A stretch of 64,000 nt of DNA from Melieria omissa (GCA_963971225.1 OZ020267.1:72766218-72830217); one strand, 5' to 3'; counted from the first letter of the stretch, positions 12,960-25,145 are shown. Notes: generated by a model not told the origin, from the letters alone. Numbers and translations are program-made.

Positions 12960-14856
12960 TGAGTGAAGTGGTTATGGACGGGTTATGGACGGACGGTTAT
13001 GGACTCTTGCCTTGAACCCATCGAGATCATAAGTGCCGGGGAAAATATCCGCAGGGAGACCATTCCACATCCGCGCTGTACGGGCCAGAAACGAACCTTC
13101 TCTCGAATCGTTTCGACGTGGAATGCATGGGCGCCTGTGTTCAAACGGGTTGCCCGGGGGAATACCCGGAGTGATGGCATCAAGCTGCTCATCTCCACTG
13201 AGGAATTACCGAAAAAGTATCGGTAAAATAACACCACACATGCCACGTTTTCAACGTTTTGTTCAAATGAATCAATAGAGCTGGATGCCCTACTGTCCCC
13301 TATAAGTTTAATTGCACTGTTTTGCACCCGATCGAGGAGCTCCAAATGGGTTTTTGAAGCCCCCGCCCAGAGGTGCGAGGGTATACCGTCTATTACAACA
13401 CAAATAGAGCGATCATGGAGGAAGCTCGTTATCCAACGAGAGAAAATACTACCGACACCATAGGAAATCAATTTTGACACGAGTGCTTTATGCCACACCC
13501 AGTCAAAGGCCTTGGAAATATCCAATGCAACAACTTTGCCTTCACCGAAGTTTAGAATACTATAGTTCAATTTCTCGATGAGGACCGCCATAAGGGCTCC
13601 CGTCGATCGCTGTCTTCGGAAGCCGTATTGGCGGTCACTTAGCAGTCTATTGTGCTTTAGATACTTCACAAGGTTGAAGTTTACAATGTTTTCCATTGCT
13701 TTGGAAAGCACCGAGCAAATTGCTATAGGTCGGTAGTTCGCAGGGTCAGTAGTCTTGCCTTTTTTGGGAACTGGTTGAACATTTGCTAACTTCCAGCATG
13801 TCGGAAATACACCTGTGGTGTATGACATGTTGAAAAGTTTGTTGAATGGACAAGCCAGCGAAGTAGCGCACTTTTTCAAAACAAGGGCTGGAATGCCGTC
13901 CGGCCCTGAAGCCTTATTTTTATCGAGATTTGCAAGCACTCGTTTAACTACCCGTGTGCGAAAATGTATTTCTGGCATGGAGCAAGATACGTTCTTGACT
14001 ACCGGTAGAGGTTGATCGCTGGGGGGCAGGGAAGAATTCTCTGTGAAAGTTTTAGCCAACAAATTAGCTTTATCAACCGAGTGAGTGATGATTTGATCAT
14101 TGTTACGAAGAGTTGGAATTGAAGACGATGTTTGGTTCTTCAGTTTCTTAACGAATGACCAGAAGTTCGTGCTACCACGCTGGCATTGAAGAACTTTTTT
14201 CCTTTGGCGTTGTTTGTGCAGAAACTTTTGGCGCCTTAGGATGGCATTGCATCGATTTCTAGCTTGTTTACGCAGCTGTTCAGTTGCGTCATTTTTATTT
14301 GCCTGCCATGCTCTGAAAGCTTCGTCTTTAGACCTGACAGCAATTCTGCATGTCTCATTAAACCAGAGATTGTTCTTAGGTTTAATGCAAACTAGCTTAT
14401 TAGGGATGAAGGACCGCATTCCTGAAAATATACTTTATTCAACCATTTTGGCTGCGGCATTTAAGAAAACACAAATTTCAATTGAAGTGGGTGAAAAAAT
14501 CGTTAATTCCACTCTAGTTAGCTTTATCATATACCGCAAGCAAGGGCATTGTCCCTACCCATTATCATTACATTACATTACATCATACATCCACATTAAG
14601 CACTTCGGGGCTAAGGGCGAAGCATTGCGGACAGAAGAGTATGAAAAAGACGCTGAAATGGTGCAATGGTCCGAGTTTCCAAGAGGTGCGTACATTTGAA
14701 CATCATATTTTTCATGATGTGAAGTGAGAAAAAGGTCTAGAGTATTGAGAGCTTGCCACGCAACGCAGGGGATATGCGTTGGTTCATGCACTATTTGAGT
14801 CAAGTTATTAGACTCGGCAAAGAGCTCGACAAGCGAGCGGGACTCTTTGCACCTGT
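12960..14856 (-). pseudogene. Non-LTR retrotransposon (jockey/CR1-like LINE) with internal deletion
   Basis: Read from right to left. A fragment of the endonuclease domain lies at 14573-14856 (LDLFLTSHHEKYDV, then LGNSDHCTISASF, the conserved SDH block). A long frame at 14419-12983 then holds the linker and the start of reverse transcriptase: NKASGPDGIPALVLKKC (about 168-184), ANYRPIAICSVLSK (about 227-240), YGFRRQRST and motif A (VVALDISKAFD, about 296-306). After residue about 345 the sequence jumps directly to the post-RT domain (HLELLDRVQNSAIKLIGD), so motif B and the catalytic YADD-type motif C have been deleted without breaking the frame. Near 13085 a frameshift enters the usual RTARMWNGLPAD terminal block in another frame. 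The copy is 5' truncated at about 14856, next to a T-rich tract, and its 3' edge carries TTATGGACG repeats (12968-13008). It is inactive. Confidence 0.9.
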
Positions 14857-16052
14857 TTTTTTTTTCTTCTTTTTATAATGTTTCAGTACTTGATGATAGT
14901 TCTGAATAGGAAAAACAATTCACAGCACTTCCTGACCCCAATTGTAGACCACAAAAACCAACCACAAACGTAGGTTGGAATTTGATTTATTTATGCCGCG
15001 TCCGCTGGCCTGTCTGACGCTAATGATATCTATTTATCTGTATAAAAAAAAGTACACAATACACAAAGTGTATTGACAGTACAAATTCTTCTCTGTTTAT
15101 TTACCTATGAAATTTCCGTCAACACATTTCCTTTACAAACTTTACAAACAAGATGAAAACAAAGAAATGTTGCAACGTGCCAACAAGTGCGAAAATGTCC
15201 GCTCGGCACTTTATTGTCTTTGTATGTCAAATAATGCTGCTGCTCTTGATAATTCGGATGTAGTGAAAGGTAAAATAAAAATAAAAAGCAAAGGACAAAC
15301 GAAGCCAAGTAGGTGTAATGTTTGTGAACGGTGTTCGATGACTTACTGGGGCGCTACATTTCAGCTGTTTGATGATTCCGATACAAAATGTAGCAATCAG
15401 ATTAATTGTTTCTATATTACTGATTATATTTTCTGAACTTTGTATGTATGGAATTTGTATGTCTTAGGCTTGTTGAGTCTTTTAACCTCCCTATGGGCTG
15501 CACATACTCGGACTACGTAGCGCAGGGTATTAAAATGCACTGCAGTCTGCCGAATGCGTAATTTTCTGTTGAAGGCCACAACTTATAGCGCATCGTCGCA
15601 CTTCTGGTTGCGTTGCATTGTGCAGCTCACATGAAGTGGAAGATTTAAAAATTAATGAAGTCTTTGCAGGCACGTTTTTCGCCTTATTTATTTTCATTCA
15701 TGTCATTTTTCGGTTTTCATTTTGGCTTTTCCGACATGTTGCCTGTAATTGCGTGGGTCAGTGGCACTTTGAAAGCGCGTTGAGAAAATAAAAAGAAAAA
15801 TTTAGCGAGAGAAATGAGGGACTGAAGTGGGTATTAAACCGAAGGAATAACAAAGCATTGAAGTTTTTATAACATGCAAAAAAATTGAAATTAATTAAAA
15901 AAAAATGGGCATAAGTCGAAACAACATCAAAAGGACTTCATGTAGGCATTTTTCAAATACCTAAAATCAGGGACCGTAACAGTTGTAAGCTTTTTATAGT
16001 TATCAATATTTAAGAGTCATTTTTTTTACTTTTACGCAGTGCGACAATTATG
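14857..16052. other. Gene-free DNA
   Basis: Starts with a T-rich tract (14858-14873). No recognisable gene, although a 109-codon frame at 15107-15436 was considered. Its composition and lack of motifs do not support a protein. Confidence 0.5.
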
Positions 16053-16054
16053 TA

Positions 16055-17282
16055 TTAAGACTGTCTCTAGAAAACACATTTAAAACACAATATCTGCTAA
16101 TTTTTCGGTATATTTATTCGAAATATTCTCCTCCTGATTCAATACACTTGTTACATCGATTTAATGGTGATTCCAATGCGTGTTCAAGCTCATTTTTCGG
16201 AATTTCCTTCAGTGTCCTCGTCGAAGCCCGTTGTATGGTCTGAATGTCATCAAAAAAGCATCCTTTCAACTTCAATTTCAGTTTCGGGAACAAAGAAAAG
16301 TCGCATGGTGCCAAATCAGGTGGATATGGCGGAGGATTCAACACACCGACCTGATTCCGAGCCAAAAATTGACGAACAATGAGTGCTGTGTGACTCGGTG
16401 CATTATCGTGCAACAGCGACCAACTTTTTTGATCGCTGTATTCTGATCGAATTCTGGCCATCAAACACTTCTAAACTTCAAGGTAATATGACGCAGTAAC
16501 TGTTTCACCAGTTGGAACAAATTCTTTGTTGATAATTTCTTTGCTATCGAAGAATGTGATGAGCATTGTTTTGATTTTTGATGGAACTTTTCGTGTTTTT
16601 TTGGCTTGATTTGATTTGATTTCCATTTCGCACTTTGACGCTTGGTTTCTGGATCGTATTGGAAACACCATGTTTCATCACCCGTAAGAATTGTTTTCAG
16701 CAAGTTTGGATCATTTTCAGCGGCTGCAACGATGTCTCTAGAATGACTGACTCTCATTAATTTTTGGTCCTCGTTCAATGGTTGTGGAACAAATTTTGCG
16801 CACACCTTTGTTTTGCACAAATCCTCGTGAAGAATGACTCGGATAGTTTCTCTGTTGATGTTTAAGGCCTCTTCGATCATTTTCAGTGAAGCATTGCGGT
16901 CTTTGCAATAAAATCGCGAACTTTCTGGAACATTTCCGGCGTCCGAACTGAAATTGGTCTTCCTTCTTTTTTTTTATCTTCCAGCGACTCTTTGCCATCC
17001 ACAAAACGTTTATGCCAGAAAAAACATTTGATCTTGATAAACATCTTGATAAACAAGCATAGCCATACGCTTCCTGCATCATTTCGAATGTTTCTGATGC
17101 ACTTTTACCACTTTTTTTCGTGTAATTTAATGACAGCTCTTTGCTCCAAGTTAGAATTTCAAAATCAAACGAAAACGTGTTTTGCAAAATGAATTTTAAT
17201 AATATTAATTAATATTATTATTCAAATATTAAAATATTATTTAATAATATTAAATGTCAACCAAATGTCCTGAAACAGTTTG
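16055..17282 (-). pseudogene. Mariner transposon with broken transposase
   Basis: The transposase is read from about 17187 down to the stop at 16114, spread over three frames. The helix-turn-helix half holds KKSGKSASETFEMMQEAYG and, after a frame break, MIEEALNINRETIRVIL. The first catalytic Asp lies in TGDETW. The second lies in HDNAPSH and the third in PPDLAPCDF, with 34 residues between them: the DD34D arrangement that defines mariner. The protein ends with NRCNKCIESGGEYFE. At least three frameshifts make it non-functional. The terminal repeats are uncertain: the best candidates are TTAAGACTGTCTCTAG after TA at 16053 and, on the opposite strand, CAAACTGTTTCAGG before TA at 17283. These match only partly, so the element limits are approximate. 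A hAT-like element lies only 58 bp away. Confidence 0.92.
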
Positions 17283-17340
17283 TAGAGTTTGACAGTTAGT
17301 AGAGGAAGGTTGAAGCTTCAAAACACATGTGCCTGCACAT

Positions 17341-19329
17341 TAGGGTGGAGTGAAAAACTCAATTTTAAAATTTTTAGAAGCTAGTATTTTGGAAATGTGC
17401 CAAATGTCCATAGTACCAATCCTGCAAAATTGTATTAGTTTCTAACATCTCCTTGATCGCCCATCACCTAATTGAAATAATTGTTTTTCATCAAAAGAAG
17501 TGAAAGCCGTATTTTCAACTCAGTTAAGGATTCAAAATAAATCTCAGTAACCTTTGCTTTAGGTTTGCGGTTTTTAAGTTATTTATTGTAGCAGTCCCGA
17601 TTGAGCGAACAAAAACTTAGATCGGACTCGTCTGACAATGCTACTGTCGATGAGTACATTCCAGATAGAGAATCAGTCAAAAGTAAGCCAAATCAGGATC
17701 GCCAATGTCAAAAAATGGCTTTCTCTCTGCCTTCCCCCACTATAGCTTGTGATCGGACCAGAGTTTCGGACAGATCGGCTGCTGTATTAGCAACATCAGT
17801 TCTGCATGATCTTGGTCTCGAATCACCCAACGACCGATCCAAAGTAATTGACCGAAGCATAATCTGTCGAGAACGCAGTAAACTTCGAAAGGAACTGAGG
17901 CAGAACGAAGACGACCAGTTTGACCACACTCACAAGGGCATAGACGGACTATTCTTCGATCGCCGCAAGAATAAAACTTTGACACAAGTTCTCAACGTCG
18001 ACAACAAGTACCACAGAAAAACCATATCGGAAGAACACATAACCATCAACGCACAGCCGGGTTCTTCGTACTTCAGTCATACGTCTCCGTCATCAGGCTG
18101 CAGCAAAGTCAGCCAGTCGCTAGTCATGAGTCATTAGTCGCTAATTTCAAAGAGTGAAATGCGAAGACAGAAAATATTAAAGTTGTCGGGTGTGACGGCA
18201 CAAAAGTAAACGGCATATCAGTGGCTGATATGTCTACTCCATGCCAATGAGCTGCCCTTGCGCAATCTCTTCCAGTCACTTGATGGCGGGACTACAGGCC
18301 CTCATGGATTCTCTGGATCTATCGGAAAGCGGCTAATGACATATAGCGAACAGCCTGTCTCCTCATATCAACCAGTTAAATGACCGAGCAACTCTCCAAT
18401 GTGAACCCAAATGAGTTGAGCACAAATAGGCGGTATCTACTGGAAATGTGCAATAGCATCAGCAAAGGTGAATGTAGCGTCGATCTGGCAGTGGGAACCC
18501 TGGGTGCCTGAATCATTCACGATGGCTAACGACGCGTCGGCCAATCAAATCCTCCAATTGTATGTCAGCGACAAGAAACCGTCCAAGAATCTAACAACGA
18601 TGGTCACGTTTATCATTCGCGTATATGCTCGGATGTGGTTTGGCACAAAACCCCAGCCATCATGCAAAGAGGGAGATAGGCACATTCACCAGATGCTCCT
18701 CAAGTCACGTTACCTCAGCCGTAAACTCAAGGGAATCGTTGACCCCGTTATTCACCGTAACGCGAACTTTGCTCAACCAGAAAATCTGCTCCTGGCCATG
18801 ATGACGCAACATCGAGCACATATACGTGAGTTGGGCTTACGACGAGCGATGAAGGCCAGAGCTACCGCAGTCCCCAGTGAATAAATACGAAGGTTCAAGG
18901 TTCCCGCAAAACTTAACTTCGACGCCGTGGAATACTTCGACATGATTGACTGGGCAGTCTGCCCTATTTCGGAACCTCCCGTCATTAAAGCCATGACAGA
19001 CGCTGAGCTCACGGATCTCATCACGACAGAGGTGACTCCAAATTTCATCTTTCCAAAGTTCCTAAGCAGTTTATACCATGTGTTTATAACTTTGGCATCA
19101 TTAAATACTGTAATTATAAGGGTATTTGATTATTAACTAAATTTTAAGATGACTACCTTTAATGTCGCGTAATACTGTGAAATTAAAAGCCGCGATGGGA
19201 GATCAAAAAATTGTTTAATTTATTTCTAATTTTTACACAGCTTTCTATTGATGTATTGGCACATTTTGAGATATCTAGCGAATTGATATTCCAAAAAAAT
19301 TTTTTTTTGGCCATTTTCACTCCAGCCTA
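17341..19329 (+). mobile_element. hAT-like DNA transposon with 8-bp target duplication and unusual ORF
   Basis: The left end reads TAGGGTGGAGTGAAAA and the right end, on the opposite strand, TAGGCTGGAGTGAAAA: 15 of 16 match. Similarity resumes further in (GCTAGTATTTTGGAAATGTG against GCTAGATATCTCAAAATGTG), giving imperfect terminal repeats of about 65 bp. Both ends are flanked directly by the same 8 bp, CTGCACAT (17333-17340 and 19330-19337). TAG ends plus an 8-bp duplication fit the hAT superfamily; P, MuDR and KDZ-type elements also make duplications near 8 bp. The 1,989-bp element is almost filled by one decayed reading frame, annotated separately. Confidence 0.85.
17601..19105 (+). pseudogene. 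Decayed ORF of the hAT-like element; divergent transposase candidate
   Basis: One protein can be followed through several frames. The N-terminal part, 178 codons from the ATG at 17601, contains SLPSPTIACDRTRVSDRSAA and FFDRRKNKTLTQVLN. Then GCDGTKVNG is coded at about 18188-18214, with its Asp codon at 18194-18196. In another frame follows CLLHANELPLRNLFQSLDGG from 18231. The next block runs from 18468 to 18884 (QILQLYVSDKKPSKNL; RNANFAQPENLLLAM; HIRELGLRRAM), and the last to about 19100 (KLNFDAVEYFDMIDW). The order Asp block then C-x2-H-x-N-x-L resembles the second catalytic Asp and Cys/His region of hAT transposases. I see no BED finger and no classical hAT C-terminal block. I recall similar multi-copy uncharacterised proteins in aphids and other invertebrates but cannot verify this. 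At least three frameshifts make it inactive. Confidence 0.7.
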
Positions 19330-19337
19330 CTGCACAT

Positions 19338-20925
19338 AAGTAGATAGCGCGCTTGTTTGTTGAGATATGGTTCGAGTATTAATACACAATTGTCGTACTG
19401 TGTATTTATAGACTCAACAAAAAACAGTTCTTTTTTATTTATGTTTTTGAAATCCTAAAATTGTTATTATTTCGATTTTTTTCATATTAGTCCACAAATA
19501 AAAATTGTTTCGATTTATATGAGATGTTCTATTATTAAAATTATTGAGTTTTTTTTTAAGTCATCGATAAAAATCATCAGTGGATTTTATCAATAAAAGT
19601 CATCAATAAAAATCATTCAAAGACTCTTTTAAGTCACAATATAATAGACCCTATACCAGTCTTTCTCCATTGTGTTATTCCTGTGTAACCATGTGGAATC
19701 ATGATTCAATGCGTTCATAAAGCGAAGCTTTTTCGGCAACTGGAGCTCCAGTATTCTATAAACCATGAACGCCAAGACCTATATATGTACCTGAGACTTC
19801 CGAAAGCTAACTATCGATTGAAATTATTTATTCAAACAAACTCCCACTTTGCACATCATACTGATCCACCCATTCATTAGGCACAGACTTTCAACCTGGT
19901 TAATTGATTTTCATAAAAAACATTGTTGAAAAATAATACCCAACCACAAAATTATAAAACATATTTCACGGCCAGTCAAGCAAACATAACGATTTTATGT
20001 GTTTACATAAATATTTAATAGCTTCAACATTTGCCATAGCAACAACATAAAACAAGCAGTCAGCGCCATAACAATATGGTTGCGTATACGCCTCGTAGCA
20101 CACACACACAATATGACCTGATGAGTTCACACAAACAAATCATTTGTGAAAAACAATTAGCACATATTCCATTTTAATTATGTGAGCAGCAAAAAACCAT
20201 TGTTTTTTCATATCAAAACAATGATATTAAAAAAAATTACATTTATTATAAATATTATTGAAAAAATGTAAACATATTAAATTATAATAAGAACAATGCT
20301 AACATTTCAATAATTCAGTATTAAGGTGGCTGTTGTTACACTAACAATAAGGTAACCATTCACACCGAATATAACGGAAGAGTCAACACAACGGAAATAA
20401 TTTGTACATTATATGGGTACAAACATATATACTCACGCACAAACATATACATAAAATTATGAAAGGATGACATTTGAGGTCTTTTTTTAAATAGAAAATT
20501 TAAAAATTCAGGTTGATTGGTTAATTTTCAAAATTGTACAAAAACGCCATTTTGTACGGTTTTTTTTTTAAGATTAGTTGTTTCGAATGCTGCAATTTAC
20601 TGTGACTAAGATTTTTATTTATAAAGTTGCATTATTCGATGAATCATGCAAGCAATTCCAGTGGTATTTGGCCAATTCTTTTATAGAGGCGTATTTGTCT
20701 GTTGACTAATCGATCTTCACAAATTAACTCTTCTGTGAAGTCTTACTTCATGTGTAAAAGTATATGGAAGTGTTGTTTATCAAACACTCAAGGTGGTCAA
20801 TTCACGTGTCCATTAGGTATAATTAGCTTACTTACTTACTTTACACAACAAAACATAACAACCAGTTACCGGGTTACAGCCTGAAACTGCATTTCTCGAT
20901 TTCGTGTGCGCCTTCTCCAGTTTGT
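19338..20925. other. Gene-free AT-rich DNA
   Basis: A short tandem repeat of about 20-30 bp (AAGTCATCRATAAAAATCAT type) lies at 19557-19625. The rest has no recognisable gene or mobile element. Confidence 0.5.
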
Positions 20926-21422
20926 CGCACCAAAAGATGATATGGCGTTCTTAACTTAGTCCTTAGTCCACAGGAAACACGGTCTTCCTCTTCTCCAACC
21001 ACTGTGTCGAACATTATTTTCCATATGGGCGACCTGAACATGACCCGTATTGCGGCGTATATAGCGAGAAAGTCGAGGACGCGGAGCACCTTGTGTTTGA
21101 GTGTGCTAGGTACAACCGACAACGACGCCGCTTGACCTCACAGCTGGGGTGTGTGCCCACAGTGCAGACACTCATTGGGTTAATGCTTAAATCGGCCGCA
21201 AACCACGCAACGACAAGTTGTGCTACAGATACGCGTGCAGGCGCGGGTTAGAACGGGGCCAGTCTAGGCAGGCGTCCCCTCTGTACTGTAATGCCGGGAG
21301 GCGGCTGCCAAAGGGGTCGCACGCGGGGGGTGGTTTTTATGCGGTCAAAATCCGTAATACTGGTGCTGGAGCACTGGTATCTTAAGAATATTTTCCACCT
21401 CCGTCAGAAAAAAAAAAAAAAT
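20926..21422 (+). pseudogene. LINE 3' end with zinc knuckle and poly(A) tail
   Basis: From about 21024 one frame reads GRPEHDPYCGVYSEKVEDAE, then HLVFECARYNRQRRRL and VPTVQTLIGLML, ending at the TAG at 21249-21251. The Cys, Glu-Asp-Ala-Glu-His and Phe-Glu-Cys pattern is the Cys/His knuckle at the C terminus of R1-like and related LINE proteins. A 155-bp untranslated region follows and ends in a run of about 14 A (21408-21421), the mark of target-primed reverse transcription. The copy lacks reverse transcriptase, so it is strongly 5' truncated. The exact left edge is not certain. Confidence 0.8.
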
Positions 21423-23639
21423 GGGAGACCTGGCCAAGCCAGAGTAGCCACTGATTTTTGATTAAGTGTGGTACATCCATGTCTTTAAACATTTTACACA
21501 GGGCCAAAGATCTATATAGCATATCTCTATTTGATTTTTTAGAAAAGTTTACCCTGTCTGTGGCTCTTCTACTTCGACTGAGTGCTGAGCAATGGCAAAG
21601 GAAATACTGTACATTTCTCTCTCTTCTGCTCATTCTGGAATAACCTCTTGAATTAACACCTCGTCTGATGGCTGGTGTTCCGACTAGTCCAGTGAGAGTA
21701 CAATGAATATCTCAGTCCTCTCAGGACCTAAAGTGCACGTTTGATGTACGGTTTCTATCATAATTGGGCCTTGTTAGCCTCGTAGTTGCCCATCAGGAGA
21801 TATTGTATCAGTGCTACTTATAAAGTAGACGATTTATGCTAAGGAAGCTACTCCTCAGCCATTTCCATGTTTTCTTTATCTTAAGCAGTCTATTCTGTAA
21901 CATAACTAAATATAAGTTTTGTACACTGAGCTACTCTAGTTTCGAAGGACAGGGATGGTCGTGTCATCCTTTGCCACATGCTTTGCTTTAACTTCAATAT
22001 TTCGTTGTCCAGGCCCAGGGACTGAAATATTGATTGCATCTCTTATCACTGCCTGGGTGGTATAGATTCATTGTATTTAAAACCATTGTCGATACGCCAC
22101 AGTCCGTGTTAGAGAGAAGAGTTCAACTTGGGAGTCTGAGTATCAGAACCAATGAGTGTAATTAACTATTTACCGAAGGGTTCTTACCACAAAGCGTTGC
22201 TTTAATGGACTCTATGGCAACTACATGCGTCGTGCTGAAATCATACCTCGTAGACATCACAGGTTTCAATTTCATACAGCAAATAGTCTCTTATGATTAT
22301 TTAATTTAAATTATTAAATTTCAATTAATTTCAATTTACAAAATTTAATGTCAACATAAATTGGAAAAAACATCACTATGCCCAAAAAAATTTCACTCTT
22401 CTGATACTTTCACTTTTCTGAAATGAAAAAAAAATTAAATCTCATTTCCACATAATAAAAACTGAACGACCACAAATTTCGTATGCAACAAAGGACGCGC
22501 ACATTTCATTGTCGTGTGCCTATATCTGCTTACGCTGACGCTGTGTCAGGCCGCTAATGAAGGCTTTGCTGAGGTTTTTTTCTTTCATTCGCAGCAATGC
22601 TTCCCCCATTTTTTCTATGGATTCACTCGTCTGTGCACATTTGCATATGCGAAATGAACACATAGACACATATACAAACAAGAAACACATATACATACAT
22701 GCAAGCAAAAAAAAACACATATCTACAAAAACAAAAAAAAACACCAAATGCGCATAAATAAGTCAGCAAGGCGAAGAATGAACAACAACGCCGAAACGAC
22801 ACTTTTTTTAATATATATTTTTTTTCATAATGAAAAAATTACCGAAAAAAATTCGCTTTGTTATAGTCGTATTTGTGTGTGTGTGTGTGTATGTATATAA
22901 AAAGCACTTAAGCAAAATACCGAAACGACATTTAAAATGACAAAATCGGCTTAAGGGTGCAGAAGAGAAGCAATATGCGCAACAGTAACAACAAAAGCAA
23001 CTAAAACAAACATACAGCAACAACAACAACAAAAAAAAAACATCAGTGTCTAAAAAAATCTGCCAAAAAGGTATAAAGTCAACGGGTACTTGCGTTGTGT
23101 AGGCGCACACGACTGCCGCAGCTTTTAATAAAGTGACTTATATGTCTTTCTATGTTTAGGTGTGTGTGTGCTAGTGTGTGAGCACCCTAACCGGTACACA
23201 GTCGTTAGACCTCGCAACACCGTAAGCACTGGCATTCGCATAGGCAAAGGTGAATACACCATTTGTTGGTTTCAGCTGAGGCTGTTTGAACGTTTAACTG
23301 ACTGGTTGGTTGGCTGAATGTCTGAGTCGTTGTTTTACTGGTTGACTGGCTGGTTTTCTGACTGACTGGCTGGCTTGCTGTCTAACTGACTGGTTGGCCA
23401 ATTTTTTTAGGTATTTGAACGCGCAAATATTTCACCCCTCTAACGACTAGCGGAGCATTCAAGTGAACAAGGGGCAACCGAAATATGTAAATGGTTGTAG
23501 GGCACAGCATGTGATGGCATCGGCAACAGTTTAGGCGTCAATTTAGGACATGTTTTGTGGTTCAAATATGGTGACAGGAATTTTCCTATGCTGCATTAAG
23601 TTTCATAGGAATTATCTTGTAGCTTTTTTGTATAAAATT
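21423..23639. other. Gene-free DNA with simple repeats
   Basis: GT tract at about 22874-22890, CAA-rich runs near 23010-23040 and a degenerate CTGACTGGCTGG-type repeat at 23288-23400. The part 21440-22260 has even composition and could be old repeat DNA that I cannot identify. Confidence 0.5.
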
Positions 23640-23647
23640 AAAGGTAC

Positions 23648-23860
23648 TTGTGGCGATCATGCAGCTTGCTCTGCCAAATGGGGGTCTTTAGCATATACAA
23701 TGCTAGAACACTAAATGGTAATTTTTCGGCAGCAGCAACATTGCATACTTTTAGGGGGTGTGGTAATTTTGAGGGAATTATTGCGGACACGGTTCGGGGC
23801 GATGCTAAAGTGATCGAGAACGAGTTGCTTCTCCGGCAAACAAGTATAGTTAGCACAATT
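23648..23860. repeat. Dispersed repeat, copy 1
   Basis: Matches 38773-38962 in the opposite orientation, by my estimate at about 60-65 percent. Both strands of both copies are open over much of this length. On one strand the copies share PRTxSAxIPxKLP...NxAxAxKxPF; on the other, TLNGxxxAxAxLxT and GNFxGIxAxxVRG. I cannot say which strand, if any, was coding. The family is not recognised. Confidence 0.5.
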
Positions 23861-23889
23861 TATCAGTTTGGTTTTGAAAAGCTATAGTA

Positions 23890-24245
23890 AGGGTTAGGTT
23901 ACGTTAGCTGGCTGCGCAGGTTGGTCACGCAGAGGCCCAATTGGATCCTCAGCAATACCAGTTAGAGCTCCTTAGTGTTGCGGATCGCCCTAGAAGTGAT
24001 CAGTGAGAATGCGGATGTTCCTAGCGAAGTTCAGCAGCGGTTTAATGTTGTGCTTGGGGGCCTCTCCCAACTCTGAAAAAATTGGTCCCCAAAGTGGGTA
24101 AAGCGTAGTCTTTAGATGGCCAGGTAGGAGCAAACTATGTGATCCTGGGTTTCCTTGACATCATATTCTTTGCATTTCCTGCATTAATACGACTCGGTGA
24201 TTCCCATCTTTTGCGCGTGAGCCGCTGTTAAGCAGTGCTATGTAG
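23890..24245 (-). pseudogene. LINE 3' end with zinc knuckle, copy A
   Basis: The minus strand reads HCLTAAHAQKMGITESY, then CRKCKEYDVKETQDHIVC and LRFTHFGDQFFQSWERPP, with at least three stop codons. The C-x2-C...H-x3-C order is the C-terminal zinc knuckle seen in LINE proteins. The outer part begins with a GGGTTAGGTT motif. The same family recurs at 33751-33985, sharing GCAATACCAGTTRGAGCT and AGTGAGAATGCGG-like blocks. The copy is 5' truncated and dead. Confidence 0.72.
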
Positions 24246-24720
24246 CACGAGTAAGAAAAATAAAGTGAAAGTAAAGTGACTAGTAAATCAGTAAATTGTA
24301 AGAACGGTGATAAGTAGAAAAATTAAAACAAAGTGCTTTTCCGTGTTAAACTGCGTTAAGGATTTTCAGTATATATTGTTTTGGCACAATTCAGCAACAC
24401 GAATTACACCTACGTTGAACTGTAGAACTAGTTTTCGTAACAATATATTGAATAATCCATTCCAAAGGTTCTGATTTCGATATCCATTTGGGGCTTGGGT
24501 TCTACTGTGTGTCAAATTTTCCTTTCTTCTAATTGTTTCTCGTTACATCCACATTACCCAGTCAAATCCACATGACCCTGTAACAAGTTCTTATATTTTA
24601 CACTCTAATCAGTTGTGATGAGAACTCATAGAAGACTTCAACATTCGGCGTTGTCAAACAACAACAACTTACTCATCAGCAACAGATATACAGAGAGCGT
24701 TTCTATAACTAGTTTGCAGT
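24246..24720. other. Gene-free DNA between LINE end and solo LTR
   Basis: Contains TTTTCGTAACAATATA at about 24433-24448, identical to the right edge of the solo LTR plus flank at 25131-25146. No gene. Confidence 0.5.
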
Positions 24721-24724
24721 ATAT

Positions 24725-25141
24725 TGTAACGATGAGGCACTCTGTGCTGTGCTATGCATGAAGGCTTTTACGGGCATACTTTTAGGCACGCACTTTAGAG
24801 TACGGCCAACTTGCTATAATTCCGAAATTCCGATATGGCAAGAATGGTTCTGTAATATGCTGTGCGAGAATGGTCGAGCATTGTCCAATTGGAATGTGCT
24901 AGAACAGTCGGCGCGATAACCAGACAGGTATAAAAGGCAGCAGTGTGCAGCGCAGAGGTCGAGTCTGATTCGAGCAAGCAAAGGGGAAACTTGCAGTAGT
25001 AGTAGTGTAAAGATAACCAAAATGTAAATTTGTAAATAAAGCGATTGTTGGTTTTGGAATGCGTTTTGCGTTGAGTAATTGAAGTAGTTTTATTTTCAAG
25101 CACAATCCAGATACAAACTTAGTGAAATCATTTTCGTAACA
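24725..25141 (+). mobile_element. Solo LTR of a gypsy-like retrotransposon
   Basis: The 417-bp block starts TGTAACGA and ends TCGTAACA, so its ends are inverted with one mismatch and show the canonical TG...CA. It is flanked by the 4-bp direct repeat ATAT (24721-24724 and 25142-25145), a size usual for gypsy-type integration. Inside are a TATA box (TATAAAAGG, about 24930) and a polyadenylation signal (AATAAA, about 25034), in the order expected of an LTR read on the plus strand. No internal gag-pol follows, so it is a solo LTR left by recombination between two LTRs. Confidence 0.75.
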
Positions 25142-25145
25142 ATAT

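Noticed and set aside
15107..15436. A 109-codon frame with several cysteines
   Set aside because: No recognisable zinc-finger spacing, no relatives recalled, AT-rich DNA with no splice or promoter signal.
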